Assembly: GCF_003814875.1 (NCBI RefSeq)
Contig: NZ_RKQF01000001.1
Coordinates: forward strand, 7,316,001-7,380,000
DNA from: Streptomyces sp. Ag109_O5-1
Lineage (GTDB): Bacteria > Actinomycetota > Actinomycetes > Streptomycetales > Streptomycetaceae
DNA: 64,000 nt
Direction: 5' to 3'
Below the pieces are notes generated by a model, which was given only the letters and a program-made list of their open reading frames with translations, did not search any database and was not told the DNA's origin. A program made the translations under genes and the position numbers. Within the stretch, counting starts at the first letter, position 1. Every line of letters begins with the position of its first letter. This document shows positions 7,963 through 17,100 of this stretch, in pieces.

Positions 7963-9263
7963 TTGGTGCCCTTGTCGTACGCCGACTGGAGGTTGCTCAG
8001 ATAGGCGTCCGGTTTCCCGCTACCGGTGATCAGCTTCTGGGTCTCGGAGACGAGGGTGTCGTAGAAGCCGGCGACTGGCCAGTCCGGGTAGAAGGCGAGT
8101 CCGTCGCGCTTGCTGACGGTGTTGAAATTGGCGATGAGTTCCTTGGACTTGGGGTCGGTGATGGCGCTCGCGTCGGCGGCGACCGGAACTCCGCCCTTGT
8201 TGCCGAGCAGGTTCTGGATCTTCTTCGACATGGTGATGTCGATGAAGTCGTAGGCGAGGTCCTTGTTCCCGGAGTTCTTCGGTACGACCCAGAGGTTGCC
8301 GCCGGAGCCGAGGGTGAGGTCGGAGCCGGGGAACAGGAAGCTGCCCCAGTCGAACTTCGCCTCCGACTGGAAGCGGCCGTACCACCAGCTGCCGGAGAAC
8401 AGGATCGGCGCCTTGCCCTGGATGAAGGAGACCCCGGCCTGCTCGGCGGTCGTACCGGAGGACGTCTTCGCGATGTAGCCCTTCTTCACCCAGTCGGCGA
8501 AGGTGTCGGCCGCGTACGTCCAGGCGGTGTCATGGAAGTCGACCTTGCCCTTGTACAGCTCGTACTTGTCGACCCAGGAGCGGTCGGCCTTCGACAGCGC
8601 CAGCTGGTACAGGTACTGCTGGGCCATGTACTCGGAACCGGCGTCGGCCAGCGGGGTGACCTTGTTCTGGACGAACTTGTCCATGGCCGCCGTGAGTTCG
8701 TCGAACGTCTTCGGTTCGGCGATCCCGTACTTCTCGAACAGGTCCTTGTTGTAGTAGACCATCGTGTACTCGGCGTAGTTGGGCACTCCGTACCACTTGC
8801 CGGAGCCCATCACGCCGTCCGCGTCGTACTGGCTGGTGGTGCGCACTCCCGCGCTGAGCTTCTTGTCCCAGCCGCGCTTGGCCGCCTCGGCGGTCAGATC
8901 GGTGAGCAGGCCCTGCTTGGAGAGGAGCCCCGCCGTCGCGTTGCCCTTGTTGTACTCCATGATGTCGGGGGCGTCGGAGGAGTTGAGGACCATCTGCGCG
9001 GTCTTCTGGATCTGCTCGAAGCTCTTCTCCTCGTACTTCACCTTCACGCCGGGGTGGCTCGCCTCGAACTCCTTGATCGCCTCGTTCCAGGCCACGCCCA
9101 TCGCGCTGTTCGGCCCCTCGTAGTGCCACAGCCGCAGTGTCTTCGCGTCGGACGTGCTGCCGCCCGAGCCGCCGCAGGAGGTGAGGAGCAGTGATCCGGC
9201 CAGGATCACCGCCGCGGCCGTCAGTCGCCGTATCCGCCCTGTTCGCCTTCGTGCCGTCGACAT
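7959..9263 (-). CDS. Sugar ABC transporter substrate-binding lipoprotein
   Basis: A 434-residue extracellular solute-binding protein (family 1). The N-terminus has arginines, a hydrophobic core and the lipobox LTSC followed by a Gly/Ser linker, so it is lipid-anchored outside the membrane. The mature part shows the family pattern (LRLWHYEGPNSAMG, later YAEYTMVYYNKDLFEKYGI). It is the first gene of the operon, starting at ATG 9263, just downstream of the palindromic operator candidates. The bound sugar is inferred, from the GH31 neighbour, to be a xyloglucan-derived oligosaccharide. Confidence 0.94.
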   Translation of the reverse strand: MSTARRRTGRIRRLTAAAVILAGSLLLTSCGGSGGSTSDAKTLRLWHYEGPNSAMGVAWNEAIKEFEASHPGVKVKYEEKSFEQIQKTAQMVLNSSDAPDIMEYNKGNATAGLLSKQGLLTDLTAEAAKRGWDKKLSAGVRTTSQYDADGVMGSGKWYGVPNYAEYTMVYYNKDLFEKYGIAEPKTFDELTAAMDKFVQNKVTPLADAGSEYMAQQYLYQLALSKADRSWVDKYELYKGKVDFHDTAWTYAADTFADWVKKGYIAKTSSGTTAEQAGVSFIQGKAPILFSGSWWYGRFQSEAKFDWGSFLFPGSDLTLGSGGNLWVVPKNSGNKDLAYDFIDITMSKKIQNLLGNKGGVPVAADASAITDPKSKELIANFNTVSKRDGLAFYPDWPVAGFYDTLVSETQKLITGSGKPDAYLSNLQSAYDKGTK

Positions 9264-9303
9264 CCAGTGCCTCCAAGGGAGTTGTGGATGGTGCTCGTCC
9301 CGC

Positions 9304-9343
9304 GTCGAATGGGTTCGACACCGGACGTCGAAGCGCTTCGACG
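9304..9343. promoter_or_regulatory. Two LacI-type operator candidates upstream of the sugar operon
   Basis: Positions 9326-9343 form a perfect 18-bp palindrome (CGTCGAAGCGCTTCGACG). Positions 9304-9319 hold a weaker one with the same half site (GTCGAA-N4-TTCGAC). The central CG and length suit a LacI-family protein, and the only such gene nearby ends this operon. They lie 41-80 bp before the binding-protein start, a place where repression is expected. Confidence 0.7.
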
Positions 9344-9372
9344 ATGGAAGGTAGGTGCGGGCTGTGTGGGCG

Positions 9373-10725
9373 TCAATGGGTGCGGCGGGAATTGAGGGAA
9401 GCGTTTCGACTGACGGTGTTGACCAGAAGGGTACTGGCAGCGTGGATCAGAAGGGCCGCGACCGCCGCGGCGACCGGGGTGGTGAAGGCGGCCGTCGGTG
9501 ACAGGTGCTCCGCGGCCCAGCCGCCGACCGCGGAGCCGCAGGCGATGCCGGTCAGCAGGGCGGTGACGACGAGGCTCATCCCCTCGTTGAGGCGGCCCGC
9601 CGGGGTGCGGTCCTGGACCAGGGTCATCGCGGTCACCATGGTCGGAGCGGTCGCCATACCGGCCGCGAGCAGGGCGGGGCCGAGTGCCCAGAGCGAGTCG
9701 AGGGTGCGGGCCGCGAGGAGGGGCAGGGACATCAGGACCGCCATCGCCGACAAGCAGACGGGCAGCCGCCGTTCGGCCGGACCTGTCGGCCTGAGCGCCC
9801 CGTACGCCAGGCCCGCCGCGCAGGAGCCGGCCGCCTGGAGGGCGAGCACGGCACCGGCCGCCGAGCGGTGGCCCTGGGCGTCGGCGTAGGCGATCGTCAC
9901 CACTTCCATCGAACCGAACACCGCGCCGGTCGCGACGAAGCAGGCGAGGAGGGAGGAGATACGCAGGGGCGTTCTCGTGGTGCCCCTGCTGTGGGTCGGT
10001 GGCTCGGTCGCCCGCTGGGCGGCGAACAGCAGCACACCGCACAGCAGCAGCACGGCGCCGACGAGAGTGCCGGCCTCCGGGAAGAAGGTGCCGGTCAGGA
10101 AGGACGCGAGCACCGGGCCGAGCATGAAGGCGAGTTCGTCGGCGGCCTGTTCGAAGGAGTTCGCGGTGTGCAGGGCACCGGGGTCATCGCGCAGCAGATG
10201 GGCCCAGCGGGCGCGGGACATGCCGCCGATGTTGGGGGTGGTCGCGGTGGCCGCGTAGGCGGCGAACAGGGTCCAGTCCGGGGCGCCGTAGCGGACGCAC
10301 AGCAGCAGGGCGAGGCTGCCGAGGACGGCGGTGACCGTGGCGGGTACGGCCACCCGGGCCTGCCCGTACCGGTCGACGAGCCGCGCGATCCACGGTCCGG
10401 CCAGCCCGGTGGCGGCGAGGCCGGTCGCGGTGACGGCGCCGGCGAGGGCGTACGAGCCGCGCGCCCCGGCGATCATCACGACCGCGCTGACGCTGAACAT
10501 GCCCATGGGGAGGCGGGCCAGCAGGTTCCCGGCGGTGAAGGCGCGGGTGCCGGGGAGGGCGAAGAGGCGGCGGTACGGGCCGGGCGGGCGGCGGTCGGGA
10601 CCGGAGCGGTGGTGTTCGGGACCGGCGCGGCGGCGGAAGCGAGGGCTGAAGTCGACGGTGACGAGGGAGTCCGCCGTGACGGTGTGGAGGAGCTTCGGGG
10701 AGGCCGGTTCGGTCGGTTGTGGCAT
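9373..10725 (-). CDS. MFS transporter
   Basis: A 450-residue membrane protein with about 12 helices, of the drug/solute efflux type; it begins to span the membrane near LPGTRAFTAGNLLARLP. The frame is open to 10785, but I chose ATG 10725 (MPQPTEPASP) because the upstream 20 codons run into the divergent promoter region. The first 70 residues are Pro/Arg-rich and cytoplasmic. It is divergent from the LysR-type gene at 10807, the usual layout for a regulator controlling a transporter. No substrate can be read. Confidence 0.88.
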   Translation of the reverse strand: MPQPTEPASPKLLHTVTADSLVTVDFSPRFRRRAGPEHHRSGPDRRPPGPYRRLFALPGTRAFTAGNLLARLPMGMFSVSAVVMIAGARGSYALAGAVTATGLAATGLAGPWIARLVDRYGQARVAVPATVTAVLGSLALLLCVRYGAPDWTLFAAYAATATTPNIGGMSRARWAHLLRDDPGALHTANSFEQAADELAFMLGPVLASFLTGTFFPEAGTLVGAVLLLCGVLLFAAQRATEPPTHSRGTTRTPLRISSLLACFVATGAVFGSMEVVTIAYADAQGHRSAAGAVLALQAAGSCAAGLAYGALRPTGPAERRLPVCLSAMAVLMSLPLLAARTLDSLWALGPALLAAGMATAPTMVTAMTLVQDRTPAGRLNEGMSLVVTALLTGIACGSAVGGWAAEHLSPTAAFTTPVAAAVAALLIHAASTLLVNTVSRNASLNSRRTH

Positions 10726-10806
10726 GGACACCACCGTCGCCCGGAATGGATCAACGGGTCCAACACCTGCTCGGCGCAGATTCACGCACCTGTGTTGTAA
10801 GTTCGC
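10726..10806. promoter_or_regulatory. Divergent promoter region between MFS and LysR genes
   Basis: An 81-bp gap holds both start regions. LysR proteins usually bind such gaps; T-rich/A-rich stretches near 10790-10805 (TGTGTTGTAAG) could be part of a T-N11-A type site, but no clear inverted repeat is seen. Confidence 0.4.
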
Positions 10807-11781
10807 ATGATGTCAGCGCCCACGCACATCGACCCTCGCCTGCTGCGTGTCTTCGTGACCGTCGCCGAGGAGCTGCACTTCACTCGCGCCGCCGCCCGGC
10901 TGTACGTCGCCCAGCAGGCGTTGAGCCGTGATGTACGGCGGCTGGAGCGGGAGTTGGGGGCCGAGCTGTTCGTCCGGACCACCCGGCAGGTCACCCTGAC
11001 CGCCGACGGCGCCCGGCTGCTGCCGTACGCCCGCCGGGTGCTGGCCGCCCAGGACGCGCTGCTCGCCGCGTTCGGGCAGGCCCGGCCCCTGCTGGTGGAC
11101 CTCAACTCCCCGGGACTGGAAACCGGCCGACAGGTGCTGCACCGCGCCCGCGAACTCGCCCCCGACGGCGAGCTGATGGCCCGCTACGAGAGTGGCCTCA
11201 CGGGAGCCGCGGCCGAACTCCTCGCCGGCCGTCTCGACGTGTCCTTCGGGCGCTTCGCGGGACTCGACCCGGCGCTGCGCTCCGGACTCGAACAACAGCC
11301 CGTACGGTTCGAACCCATGGCCGTAATTCTCCCCTCTGATCATCGGCTGGCGGCCCTGGAAGCCGTGCCGCTGGCCGCGCTGGCGGGTGAGACGGTGTAC
11401 GCCGGTGCCGGCAACGAACGCACCCTGGAATGGACCGACCTGGCCTTTCATCTCTTCGAAGGGCGAGGCATCGCGGTCGCACCGCCCCTGCCGCTGGCCG
11501 TGGGGGAGGAGGAGTTCGAGCGCATCATGGCCAAGACCCGGAATCCGATCCTCGCGGTAGTGGGATTTCCGGCCATACCTGGGACGGTCGCACGGCCCCT
11601 GGTCGATCCGGTCCCCCTGTCGCCCGTGTCCCTCGTGTGGCGAAAGGGGCTGGTCCATCCGGGAGTCGATGCGCTGCGGCGGGCGGCCGCCGAGATCGGA
11701 CGGGCGGAAGGGTGGCTTCAGAGGCCGGCCGACGGATGGATTCCAGCCAGTGATCAAGAGGTGATGGACGACCACAAATGA
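10807..11781 (+). CDS. LysR family transcriptional regulator
   Basis: A 324-residue regulator. The winged helix-turn-helix is at residues 8-65 (LHFTRAAARLYVAQQALSRD, then ELGAELFVRTTRQVTLT), followed by the LysR substrate-binding domain. The start can be ATG 10807 or 10810, which are adjacent. It most likely controls the divergent MFS transporter gene and its own transcription. No metabolic ligand can be inferred. Confidence 0.93.
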   Translation: MMSAPTHIDPRLLRVFVTVAEELHFTRAAARLYVAQQALSRDVRRLERELGAELFVRTTRQVTLTADGARLLPYARRVLAAQDALLAAFGQARPLLVDLNSPGLETGRQVLHRARELAPDGELMARYESGLTGAAAELLAGRLDVSFGRFAGLDPALRSGLEQQPVRFEPMAVILPSDHRLAALEAVPLAALAGETVYAGAGNERTLEWTDLAFHLFEGRGIAVAPPLPLAVGEEEFERIMAKTRNPILAVVGFPAIPGTVARPLVDPVPLSPVSLVWRKGLVHPGVDALRRAAAEIGRAEGWLQRPADGWIPASDQEVMDDHK

Positions 11782-11940
11782 CACATCGAGAACACGGCAC
11801 CCCCTCGTGCGCTAGCTTCGTGGCCCCGAGCGCGGAGAGCCGGAAGGGGGCGCTCGGAACCGGGTGGGGGCCTGGTTCCGACGACGTGTGCTCGGGTTCG
11901 TCAGTGCGCCCGGAACGGTCCCGTGAGGGGATGTACGCGC

Positions 11941-13416
11941 GTGAAAAATTGGCGAGAAGAGACCCAACCGGAATTGCCCCAGGTCGTGCTGGACGGCCAG
12001 GACATTCCGGTGACCGGGGGAGACGAGCCGGGGGACGGCGAGGGTTCGGAGAACCGGCCGACGGTCGGCTCCCACTCCGCGCAGACGGAGTCATTGCACA
12101 GGCCGACCGACGGCTTCACGCGGGCCGTGGCGCCGGGGAGAGTGCCCGAAGGGGGCGCGGAGGCCTGGGAGTTGCGGTGGCCGGTCGTCGGTGGGGGCGC
12201 GGAGCCAGAACTGCAGGGGTGGCCGGCCGGCGGGCGGCTTGCGGAGGCGGCCGAGAGGTCGGGGAGTCCGGTTGGCGGGCGTGCGCAGGCCGAGGTGTTA
12301 CCCGGCTCGGCCGACGGGCCTGCGGCGGCTGAGGTGTTGCGGGGTCCGGTGGGTGGGCCTGCGGCGGCTGAGGTGTTGCGGGGTCCGGCCGACGGGCCTG
12401 CGGAGCCCGAGGTGTTGCGGGGGCCGGTCGGTGGGCCCGTGCGGGGCGAGAAGCCGGGGTGGCCGGTCGTTGGTGGGGTCGGTGGGCTTGCCCGAGCCGG
12501 GGTGCTGGGGTGGCCGGCCGACGGGCGGACGAAGAGCGAGGGGCTGCGGCGGCCGGGCGACGGCTACGCCGGGACCGGGTTGGCACCACGGAGCGGTGGT
12601 TCACTGCGAGATCCGTGGGGCTGTGGAGAGTCTTCGGTCCCTGTCCATGACGGAGGGCCTCCGGCTCCTGTGCGTGCCGGCGGGGCCGACACCTCTGTCC
12701 GTGCGAGCGAGGCCTCGCCCCCTGCTCATCACCTTCAACACCTGCACCATCTTCATCACCCGAACGAGGTGGCGGCCGGCCAGGACGGCATCGGCGTCGG
12801 TGCCGGTGCCGGTGCCGGTGCCGGTGCCGGTGCCGGTGTCGGCGTCGGCGGCGATGTCGTACGGATGCGGCCCGGTGCCGGGTATGCCTCCGCCGCGTCC
12901 TCCTTCGCCGACGGGCCGGGGCGCCGCGGTCGCCGGTTCCGCAGGTTCGGGGCGGCCATCGGCTTCGCCTGCGCGGTCTACGCCGTCGTCATCGCCGTAA
13001 CCCTGCTGTCCGGGAGGTCCGACGCGCCCTGGCTGCCGATGCCCGGGCAGCACGACGGCAGGCCGACCGGCCGGGTCGACGACTCGCCGCGGCCCGCGAA
13101 GTCTCCCCGGTCCCCCGGCAACGGCAACTCGGTGGCCGGCCCGGCCGCCCGCGCCGGTACGACCCCGTCGGCCGACGCCTCCACCCGGGCGGCCCGGGCG
13201 GGAAAGAAGGGGGCCGCCGGGCCGAGCGCATCGGCGTCCGCGAAGCCGACGTCATCCTCAGAGGCGACGGGCTCCTCACCGAACCCCGGGTCGTCGTCGG
13301 CGAACACCTCGCCGACCTCGGTGCCACCGACCCCGGACCCCCCGGCCTCACCCGCGTCATCGCCCCCAGGTTCGCCCAGCGCCTCGGCCACCCCGACCGG
13401 CGGACCGGCCACGTAG
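11941..13416 (+). CDS. Repeat-rich single-span membrane protein of unknown function
   Basis: About 491 residues from GTG 11941, preceded by GAGGGG. The N-terminal 340 residues are low complexity: Gly/Pro/Ala repeats near 120-170 (PAAAEVLRGPVGG three times with small changes), a His-rich stretch (HHLQHLHHLHH) and a run of Gly-Ala pairs encoded by a 6-bp DNA repeat. One membrane helix lies near 345-365 (GFACAVYAVVIAVTLL). The remaining C-terminus is Ser/Pro/Thr/Ala-rich and should lie outside. Residue 120 is a TTA leucine codon (12298-12300). I recognise no catalytic domain. The membrane span and wall-like tail suggest an envelope role, which is inference only. Confidence 0.65.
   Translation: MKNWREETQPELPQVVLDGQDIPVTGGDEPGDGEGSENRPTVGSHSAQTESLHRPTDGFTRAVAPGRVPEGGAEAWELRWPVVGGGAEPELQGWPAGGRLAEAAERSGSPVGGRAQAEVLPGSADGPAAAEVLRGPVGGPAAAEVLRGPADGPAEPEVLRGPVGGPVRGEKPGWPVVGGVGGLARAGVLGWPADGRTKSEGLRRPGDGYAGTGLAPRSGGSLRDPWGCGESSVPVHDGGPPAPVRAGGADTSVRASEASPPAHHLQHLHHLHHPNEVAAGQDGIGVGAGAGAGAGAGAGVGVGGDVVRMRPGAGYASAASSFADGPGRRGRRFRRFGAAIGFACAVYAVVIAVTLLSGRSDAPWLPMPGQHDGRPTGRVDDSPRPAKSPRSPGNGNSVAGPAARAGTTPSADASTRAARAGKKGAAGPSASASAKPTSSSEATGSSPNPGSSSANTSPTSVPPTPDPPASPASSPPGSPSASATPTGGPAT
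12797..12838 (+). repeat. Hexanucleotide tandem repeat (GGTGCC)
   Basis: About six copies of a 6-bp unit inside the membrane-protein gene, encoding alternating Gly-Ala. Because the unit is a multiple of three, copy-number change would lengthen the protein without a frameshift. Confidence 0.85.
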
Positions 13417-13419
13417 GGC

Positions 13420-13436
13420 ACGGCACGGGGTGCCGT
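13420..13436 (+). terminator. Short hairpin after the repeat-rich membrane protein
   Basis: ACGGCAC / GTGCCGT stem with a 3-base loop, followed by a T/C-rich stretch (TCGTTCCTCTGTTCCC). It lies just after the stop codon and could end the transcript. Confidence 0.4.
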
Positions 13437-13590
13437 TCGTTCCTCTGTTCCCGTTCTCTGATGGCGCAGCTCGCCCGGCGTCGATGGAGAACACGGTTCA
13501 TTCGCCGGCGGCGACTGGGTGACGCGGCGGCGGGCCGAAGTCCGAGGCTGTGGCGGGACGGGGCGCGCCGGAAAGGTCGACGGAGGGGTT

Positions 13591-14133
13591 TCAGTGCCAT
13601 TCGTCGGGGTTGAGGCCAACCCCGACGAATCCGTCGTCGGTGGTGACGGTCAGGTCGGGCTGCTCGACACGGGCGGAGATCCGCCTTCTGTCGAACTCGC
13701 TGAATTCAAAAACGAAATGCTCGGCGATGGCGGGACGGTCCAGGGGGTCGCCGTCGAGGTCCATGGCCGAGTTCGCACGATCGGCGCCTTGGCAGAGAAC
13801 CGATACGAACAGTGGGAAGTACGCCGTCTCCAGCAGCCTGTCCGCGTCGTGGATGACTCCCACGATGCCCACTCCGCCGGTGACCTCGCCGCACAGGTCG
13901 TCCAGGCAGTCGACCATGGCGTCCCAATTCCGGCCGAAGTAGCCCGGGAAGCGGAGGATGTCCGCGAAGGAACGGTAGAGGCCCTGTTCGGTCACCAGAT
14001 CGCGGGCGTCGAAGTGGTGGACCCGTCCGCCCTTCGCCGTCAGCTCCGACAGTTGCCGCCGGACCTCCACCGTATCTTCCGGGACGAGGACGACCCAGGG
14101 TTCCGAGGTATGCGTCAGATCGAATGTGGTCAT
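13591..14133 (-). CDS. Barstar-family protein, likely immunity for the RHS ribonuclease toxin
   Basis: A 180-residue protein whose centre carries the barstar pattern (FPGYFGRNWDAMVDCLDDL), preceded by SFADILR. Barstars are small inhibitors that plug the active site of barnase-like RNases. It is longer than classic barstar (about 90 residues), with an extra C-terminal region ending VGLNPDEWH. It starts at ATG 14133, 8 bases after the RHS gene stop, so both genes are on one transcript in toxin-then-immunity order. A GTG at 14157 inside the RHS gene is an alternative start. Since the RHS C-terminus reads as a barnase/RNase-Sa-type enzyme, the pairing is consistent in kind as well as in position. 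Confidence 0.88.
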   Translation of the reverse strand: MTTFDLTHTSEPWVVLVPEDTVEVRRQLSELTAKGGRVHHFDARDLVTEQGLYRSFADILRFPGYFGRNWDAMVDCLDDLCGEVTGGVGIVGVIHDADRLLETAYFPLFVSVLCQGADRANSAMDLDGDPLDRPAIAEHFVFEFSEFDRRRISARVEQPDLTVTTDDGFVGVGLNPDEWH

Positions 14134-14140
14134 TCCTGGA

Positions 14141-17100
14141 TCACCCTGTGAATTCACCGACGTAGTAGAAAGTGCCGTAGTGGTCCGGCGTGTAATAAGC
14201 GGGCCCGGGGCCGTCCTTCGGGGTCAGCAGGCGTTCGGGGCCTCTGATCTCCTTGCCGCAGCCCGGGGCGCTGCACTGTGGGAGGTCGACCTTCGCGTTG
14301 ACATCCCATTCCTTGTATTTGCCGCCCGGCAGAGCGGACAGGTTGTTACCCCAGTTCGCGTTGCCATGGTAACCGTCGACCTTCCCGATTCCTCCGGACC
14401 GGGCGTTGACCTTGTCCAGCATGTCCGCCGCCTTCTGCGGCGCGGGACCGGGAAGGATACCGAGGCCACCGGGGCTGCCGGTGTCGCCACCGTGCAGATG
14501 GCACAGAGGTGCGAGGCCCAGCGGGTCGGACCAGGTGTGCGGGTTGTGGACGTAGGCGACAGGGTTCGGCGCGGGGAGCAGACCGAGCGGGTCGGGGCTG
14601 GTGTAACGGGCGGTCTCGGGGTCGTAGTGCCGGTGGTGGTTGTAGTGGAGACCGGTCTCCGGGTCGTGGTACTGGCCGGGGAAGCGCAGGGGGGTGTACG
14701 CGCTCGCGTCCCGGTTCCAGGCGGTGGTTCCCCACAGAGTGGTCCGCGTGTGCCAGTGGACTTCCCCGGCCGGTGAGATCAGCTCGGTCGGGGTGCCGAC
14801 GACATCGGTGACGATGGCAAAGAAACGCTCGTCGATGGTGTCCTGGGGCGCGGTGGCCGCCCAGACGCGCTCGCTCTGGCTCAGCGGGGTGAGGCCGTCG
14901 TGGTTCCAGGTCAAGGTGGTGTGCACGCCCATATGGCGTTGCTCGGTGGTCTGTTCGCAGAGCGCGTTGCCGTCCCAGGTGAAGACGGTGCGTTCCAGTA
15001 CGGTCTCCCCGTCGGCGTCCAGACGAAGCTTCGCGGTTCTTCTGCCCAGGGGGTCGTAGGTATAGCGCCAGCGGCTGCCGTCGGGTGTGGTGACGGCTGT
15101 GAGCCGGTCCTCGGGGCTCCATTCGTACCGCCAGACGTCGGGCTTGCGGGAGAGTCTGGTCTTACGGCGCACGACCACCCGTCCCTGGGCGTCGTACTCG
15201 TAGTGGACACCGCCGGCCTGGGTCAGCCGGGTTCCCGTGTACTGCCGCGGGCCGGTGGCCTCGTGGCCCGGGTGGCTCGCGGGCCACTCGGCCTCCGTCT
15301 GGTTGCCGGCCGAGTCGTAGCCGTAGCGTTCGCTCCAGCCCGTCGCGTGGACCGTTGTGACGCGGCCCTGGACATCGAGGTCGAACCGCCGATCGCCAGT
15401 TCGTGCGTCCTGGACGCCGGTGAGGTAACCGTCGGCGCGGTAGACGTAGGAGCGCTCCGTGACCCGCCGGTCTCCGGCGGCGGTGCCGTGCTGCTGCACC
15501 AAGCGGTCGAGGCTGTCGTAGGCGCGGGAGAGGATGAGCGCGCCGTCGATGTGTCGGACGGTCTCACGGTCCGCCGCGTCGTGCTCGAAGTCGACGGTGT
15601 GCCCCTGGGTCGCCAGCCGGACGGTGCGCCCCGCGACGTCGTACGCCCAGTCGCTCTGTGCACCCGAAGGTGTGGTGCGCAGGGTGCGGTTTCCCGCGGC
15701 GTCGTAGCCGAAGCCGATGGTCCGGCCGTCGACGGTCTCCCGGACACGGCGGCCAGCCGCGTCCAGTTCCACGCGCAGTGTGCTGTCCGGCCCGACGGCC
15801 CCGGTCAGTGAACCGTTCGCCGTGTACGTGAAGTGCGTGACCGCGCCGTCCACGTCCTTCGCCGTGATCTGCCCCAGCGGGTCCCGCTTGTAACGGATGC
15901 TCTGGCCCAGAGCGTTGGTCCTGGTGGCCATGCGGCCGGCCGCGTCGTAGGTGTAGCGCGTGGTGCGGCCGTCGAAGTCGGACTCGGCGAGGAGCCGCCC
16001 GGCGGCGTCGTAGGTGTAGTTCCAGACCAGCCCCTGCGGGTTGGTCACCTGCGTGATCCGGAGGTCGGCGTCGTGCGTGAAGGCGAGACGCTCGCCTCCC
16101 GGTCCGGTACGGACACTGAGCCGGTCGAAGTGTGTGTACTCGAAGGTGCTCACCTGGCCGACGGCGTCGACATGACGGACGCAGTTGCCCTCGCCGTCGT
16201 ACTCCCAGCTCTCGTGCGAGCCGTCCGGGTCGGTGCGGCTGACGGGCAGACCCTCGATGTTCCGCGCCAGGCGGGTCTCGTGGCCGAGCGCGTCCGTCAC
16301 CGCCACGGTCAGGCCGAACGCGTTGTACGCGTACCGGGTCGTGTTGCCGAGACCGTCCGTTATCGCCAGCGGAAGGCCGGCCGCGTTGTTCGTGTAGGTG
16401 GAGACGCGGCCGGCCGCGTCCAGGGCCTCGACCAGACTGCCGTCTCCAGCACGGCGGAAACGCGTGGTCGAGCCCGTAGGATCGGTGACGGCGATGACGT
16501 TTCCGCGCTCGTCATTGGTGTACAGCCAGGTGGCGCCGTCGGGCATGACCAGCCTCGTGGGCCGGCGCCGCTCATCGTAGGCGATCCGGACGACCGAACC
16601 GTCGGGCCGGGTCACCTCGACCGGCTGTCCCACCTCGTTGTTCGCGAAGGACGTGCGGTACCCGAGTGGGTCCGTCGTCTCGATGACGTGCTGGTGGGCG
16701 TCGTAGGCGGTAGTCACCCTGCCGCCCAGTGGGTCTGACTCGGCGACGACTAGGCAGCGGTCGTCGATGATGAAGCGGGAGACGGCGCCCGCTGCCGTGG
16801 TGACGGTGGTGACACGGCAGCCGGGCCAGGCCGGGTCGACGCCGTCGTAGGCGAGACCGATCGAGATGTGCCCGGCCTCGCCGCCCTCGCTGAGGCAGCG
16901 GCCTAGGTTGTCGTAGGTGTAGTGGTAGCGGCTGTGGTTGGTGTCCTCCCACGAGGTGACACGCAGCCGGTCGTCGTAGGTGAAGCGCAGGGGCAGCCCG
17001 GAGGAGTTGATCGTCTCGGTGAGGTTGCCGTCGGTGTAGCGGTAGCGCTTGACGACGACGTCCGTGCCGTCGTCGCCGGCGTTGGCCAGGGTGAGCGTGC

